Source: Acorus gramineus (lineage: Eukaryota > Streptophyta > Magnoliopsida > Acorales > Acoraceae). From it: a stretch of DNA of 64,000 nt. A model generated the notes under the pieces. It worked only from the letters and a program-made list of their open reading frames with translations. It had not been told where the DNA came from and ran no database searches. The position numbers were made by a program, and so were the translations under genes. The DNA is taken from contig CM060852.1 of assembly GCA_030737835.1 (NCBI GenBank), positions 21,871,868-21,935,867 of the forward strand, given 5' to 3'. Position 1 is the stretch's first letter, and the number at the start of each line of letters is the position of its first letter. This document shows, one piece after another, positions 62,501 through 64,000 of this stretch.

Positions 62501-63226
62501 GAAGGAGAATCAAGAGGATTCTTGAAGATCCAAAATTATGCTAGATAAAGATTTATGACATCCCAGGCGTTAGACAGGCTATCCTGGCAGAGGGCTCCCA
62601 TCTGTAGGTACCTCCGATGTGTTCGGACAGTGCTGATCGTGGGAGTATACTAGATAAGCTACGAAGCGGGGAGAGGCTACCGGTGGGGGTGAGGTTGGTC
62701 GCACCGCCGCGTGATCCAATTATCTTGGGTTTCTACCCATGTTTTCCTTGAAAGGAAATTGATTGTGTATTGAACTGTAGAATGGTGATTGGTTTCCAGC
62801 CACTCACTGAGCTTGTAGCTCACCCCTCGCATACTGTTTCTTTTCAGGGGCAGTGTTGGGCGTGGAGCTGGAGCTTCCTGTGGCGTGGTCTTATGGGCGT
62901 GGAGCGTTCTGCTGGCGGGTGGCGTGTGCGAGGCTGTCAGCATTCCTAGAGTCATTTTATGCTTTGTAAATCGTGCATGTGGCACAGGTTGTATTTTCTT
63001 TGGTCTAGACTTGGCTTTCACAGGACATTGATTGTGTATTCGGGTCTGTAATAATGTTTTTGATTTACAGACATTGTTATATATTATGCTTCCGCTTTTC
63101 AGTCAGTTATCATTATCTTGCTTTGCCGCCTTGTGTATTGTTGTTGGTGTCCTTATTGACCTCAGGTATTGATAGCTGATATTACTATTATTATTGTCAC
63201 GTCTCGGGGACGCCTGGGGCGTGACA
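59587..63226 (-). mobile_element. Large LTR-family element (3.6 kb) inserted in copia integrase
   Basis: It starts TGTTGTGCC and ends GGGGCGTGACA, i.e. on the minus strand it begins TGTCACGCCCC like the solo LTR at 12917-15819, to which it aligns in reverse (TTGCAGATCT, CACCCCTCGCATA, CAGTCTAGTCAGTCCCAAGAGG). No protein-coding domain is found. The copia integrase reading stops at its left edge and resumes at its right edge (YYGRHIEAG). The five flanking bases do not match (TGGTG against ATAAA), so one edge may have been altered. Confidence 0.8.
60540..61060. repeat. Alternating purine-pyrimidine GC/GT tract
   Basis: About 0.5 kb consists mostly of GCGCGTGCGC, GTGCGCGCGA and GTGCGTGCG words, with near-continuous purine-pyrimidine alternation. 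It matches the GC-rich core of the related LTR at 14390-14890. Stops are scarce on both strands, so frames of about 200 residues appear in both directions without any domain. Confidence 0.85.
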
Positions 63227-64000
63227 ATAAAGTACTATGGTAGACACATTGAAGCTGGAAGAGCTATAGGTCCATTTGGTAGGTTCCTTAAAGGATGTGG
63301 AATTCAGGCACAATATTTCATGCCAGGTAGACCTAATCAAAATGGTGTTGTCAAAAGAAGGAATCACACTCTTTTGGAGATGGTTAGGAGTTTGATTAGT
63401 AATTCTTCACTTCCTTTGTTCTTGTGGAGTGAGGCCTTAAAGACTATCATTTATTTGTTAAACAGGATTCCTTCGAAGGCTGTACCAAAAAAATCTTTTG
63501 AAATATGGACATGAAGAAAACCTAGTTTAAATCACCTACATACGTGGGGTTGTCAGGCAGAGGCTAGGTTATATAATCCACATGAAAGGAAATTAGATTC
63601 TAGGATAGTAAGTGCACATTTTATTAGATATCCGGAAAGATCCAAAGGATATAATTTTACTGTCCTTCACTCCAAACTAGAATAGCGGAAATTGATGTAG
63701 CAAAATTTTTTGAGGATGATTTAATCAGTGGGAGTGTGGAACCTCGAAACATTGTATTCGAGAAAATAATAGAAATGACACCTGATGTTGTTGATAGTTT
63801 GATGGTTCCATATCCAGTAATTCAACAACGAATTGTGGAACCACAAACTATTGTTCAAGATCCACCTCATCAAGAACCTGAACCGGTAAATGAAATTCCT
63901 CCTCCATTTCAAGAGACAATTCAAATACCATTAAGAAGATCTTCAAGAGAAAGAAGGAAAGCTATATCAGATGAATATGTTGTGTATCTACACGAAGGCC
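63227..64000 (+). pseudogene. Ty1/copia pol continuation (integrase end, linker)
   Basis: It resumes after the inserted LTR element with KYYGRHIEAGRAIGPFG, FMPGRPNQNGVVKRRNHTLL (catalytic Glu region, here with V-K-R-R in place of the usual V-A-E-R-R/K) and LFLWSEALKTIIYLLNRIPS. A stop at 63512 and later frame changes follow. Further on are WGCQAEARLYNPHERKLDSR and a linker rich in Pro/Glu (QDPPHQEPEPV) that normally precedes RT. The RT lies beyond the window. Confidence 0.85.

Overview
This window is nuclear DNA of a flowering plant. The reasons are two intact GT-AG intron-containing specialised-metabolism genes (a plant O-methyltransferase and a CYP71-type cytochrome P450), L1 elements that carry a C-terminal RNase H domain, Ty1/copia and Ty3/gypsy retroelements with initiator-Met-tRNA primer sites, CACTA ends, and a Mutator-like element with a FAR1-type transposase. 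I could not place the species.

Host genes are few. A complete two-exon O-methyltransferase lies at 7499-8655 (+). A complete two-exon CYP71-family P450 lies at 50815-53772 (-). Broken relatives of both surround them: a CYP71 pseudogene locus built as an inverted duplication (1616-4212), a CYP71 exon-1 scrap (55158-55360) and an OMT last-exon pseudogene (36039-36213). The alternation CYP71 / OMT / OMT / CYP71 suggests a duplicated P450-methyltransferase neighbourhood, possibly a remnant specialised-metabolism cluster, later inflated by transposons.

Region by region: 1-1.1 kb, a CACTA end and LTR debris; 1.1-4.2 kb, the CYP71 inverted repeat; 4.6-6.55 kb, a deleted Ty3/gypsy element; 7.4-8.7 kb, the OMT gene; 9.2-18.6 kb, a nearly full-length L1 with 18-bp target duplications, split by a 2.9-kb solo LTR and inserted in an older LINE; 18.6-22.4 kb, LINE debris with two solo LTRs; 23.1-32.1 kb, a pair of direct repeats around copia LTR pieces, a gypsy element lacking most of pol, and an L1 3' half; 32.2-37.2 kb, AT-rich sequence with LINE scraps, an insertion flanked by (TA)n and the OMT pseudogene; 37.26-44.59 kb, a nest in which a short CACTA element contains a gypsy solo LTR and a 5.4-kb Mutator-like element, which itself contains a 1.1-kb Mutator-like MITE; 44.9-50.5 kb, another CACTA end, an L1 3' half, two solo LTRs and a gene-less LTR element; 50.6-55.4 kb, the intact CYP71 with an 842-bp MITE in its promoter; 55.7-64 kb, a decayed Ty1/copia element interrupted by a 3.6-kb LTR-family element with a long alternating GC/GT tract.

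Many element boundaries rest on target-site duplications read directly from the sequence: AGATC, GAACT, GGTAG, CATCT, GATGT, GAACT/GGACT, AACAAGAAC, TTGAAACAT, TTAACATTT/TTAAAATTT and an 18-bp LINE duplication. All transposon coding regions seen are broken by stops, frameshifts, deletions or insertions. The two intact host genes are the only proteins I expect to be functional.
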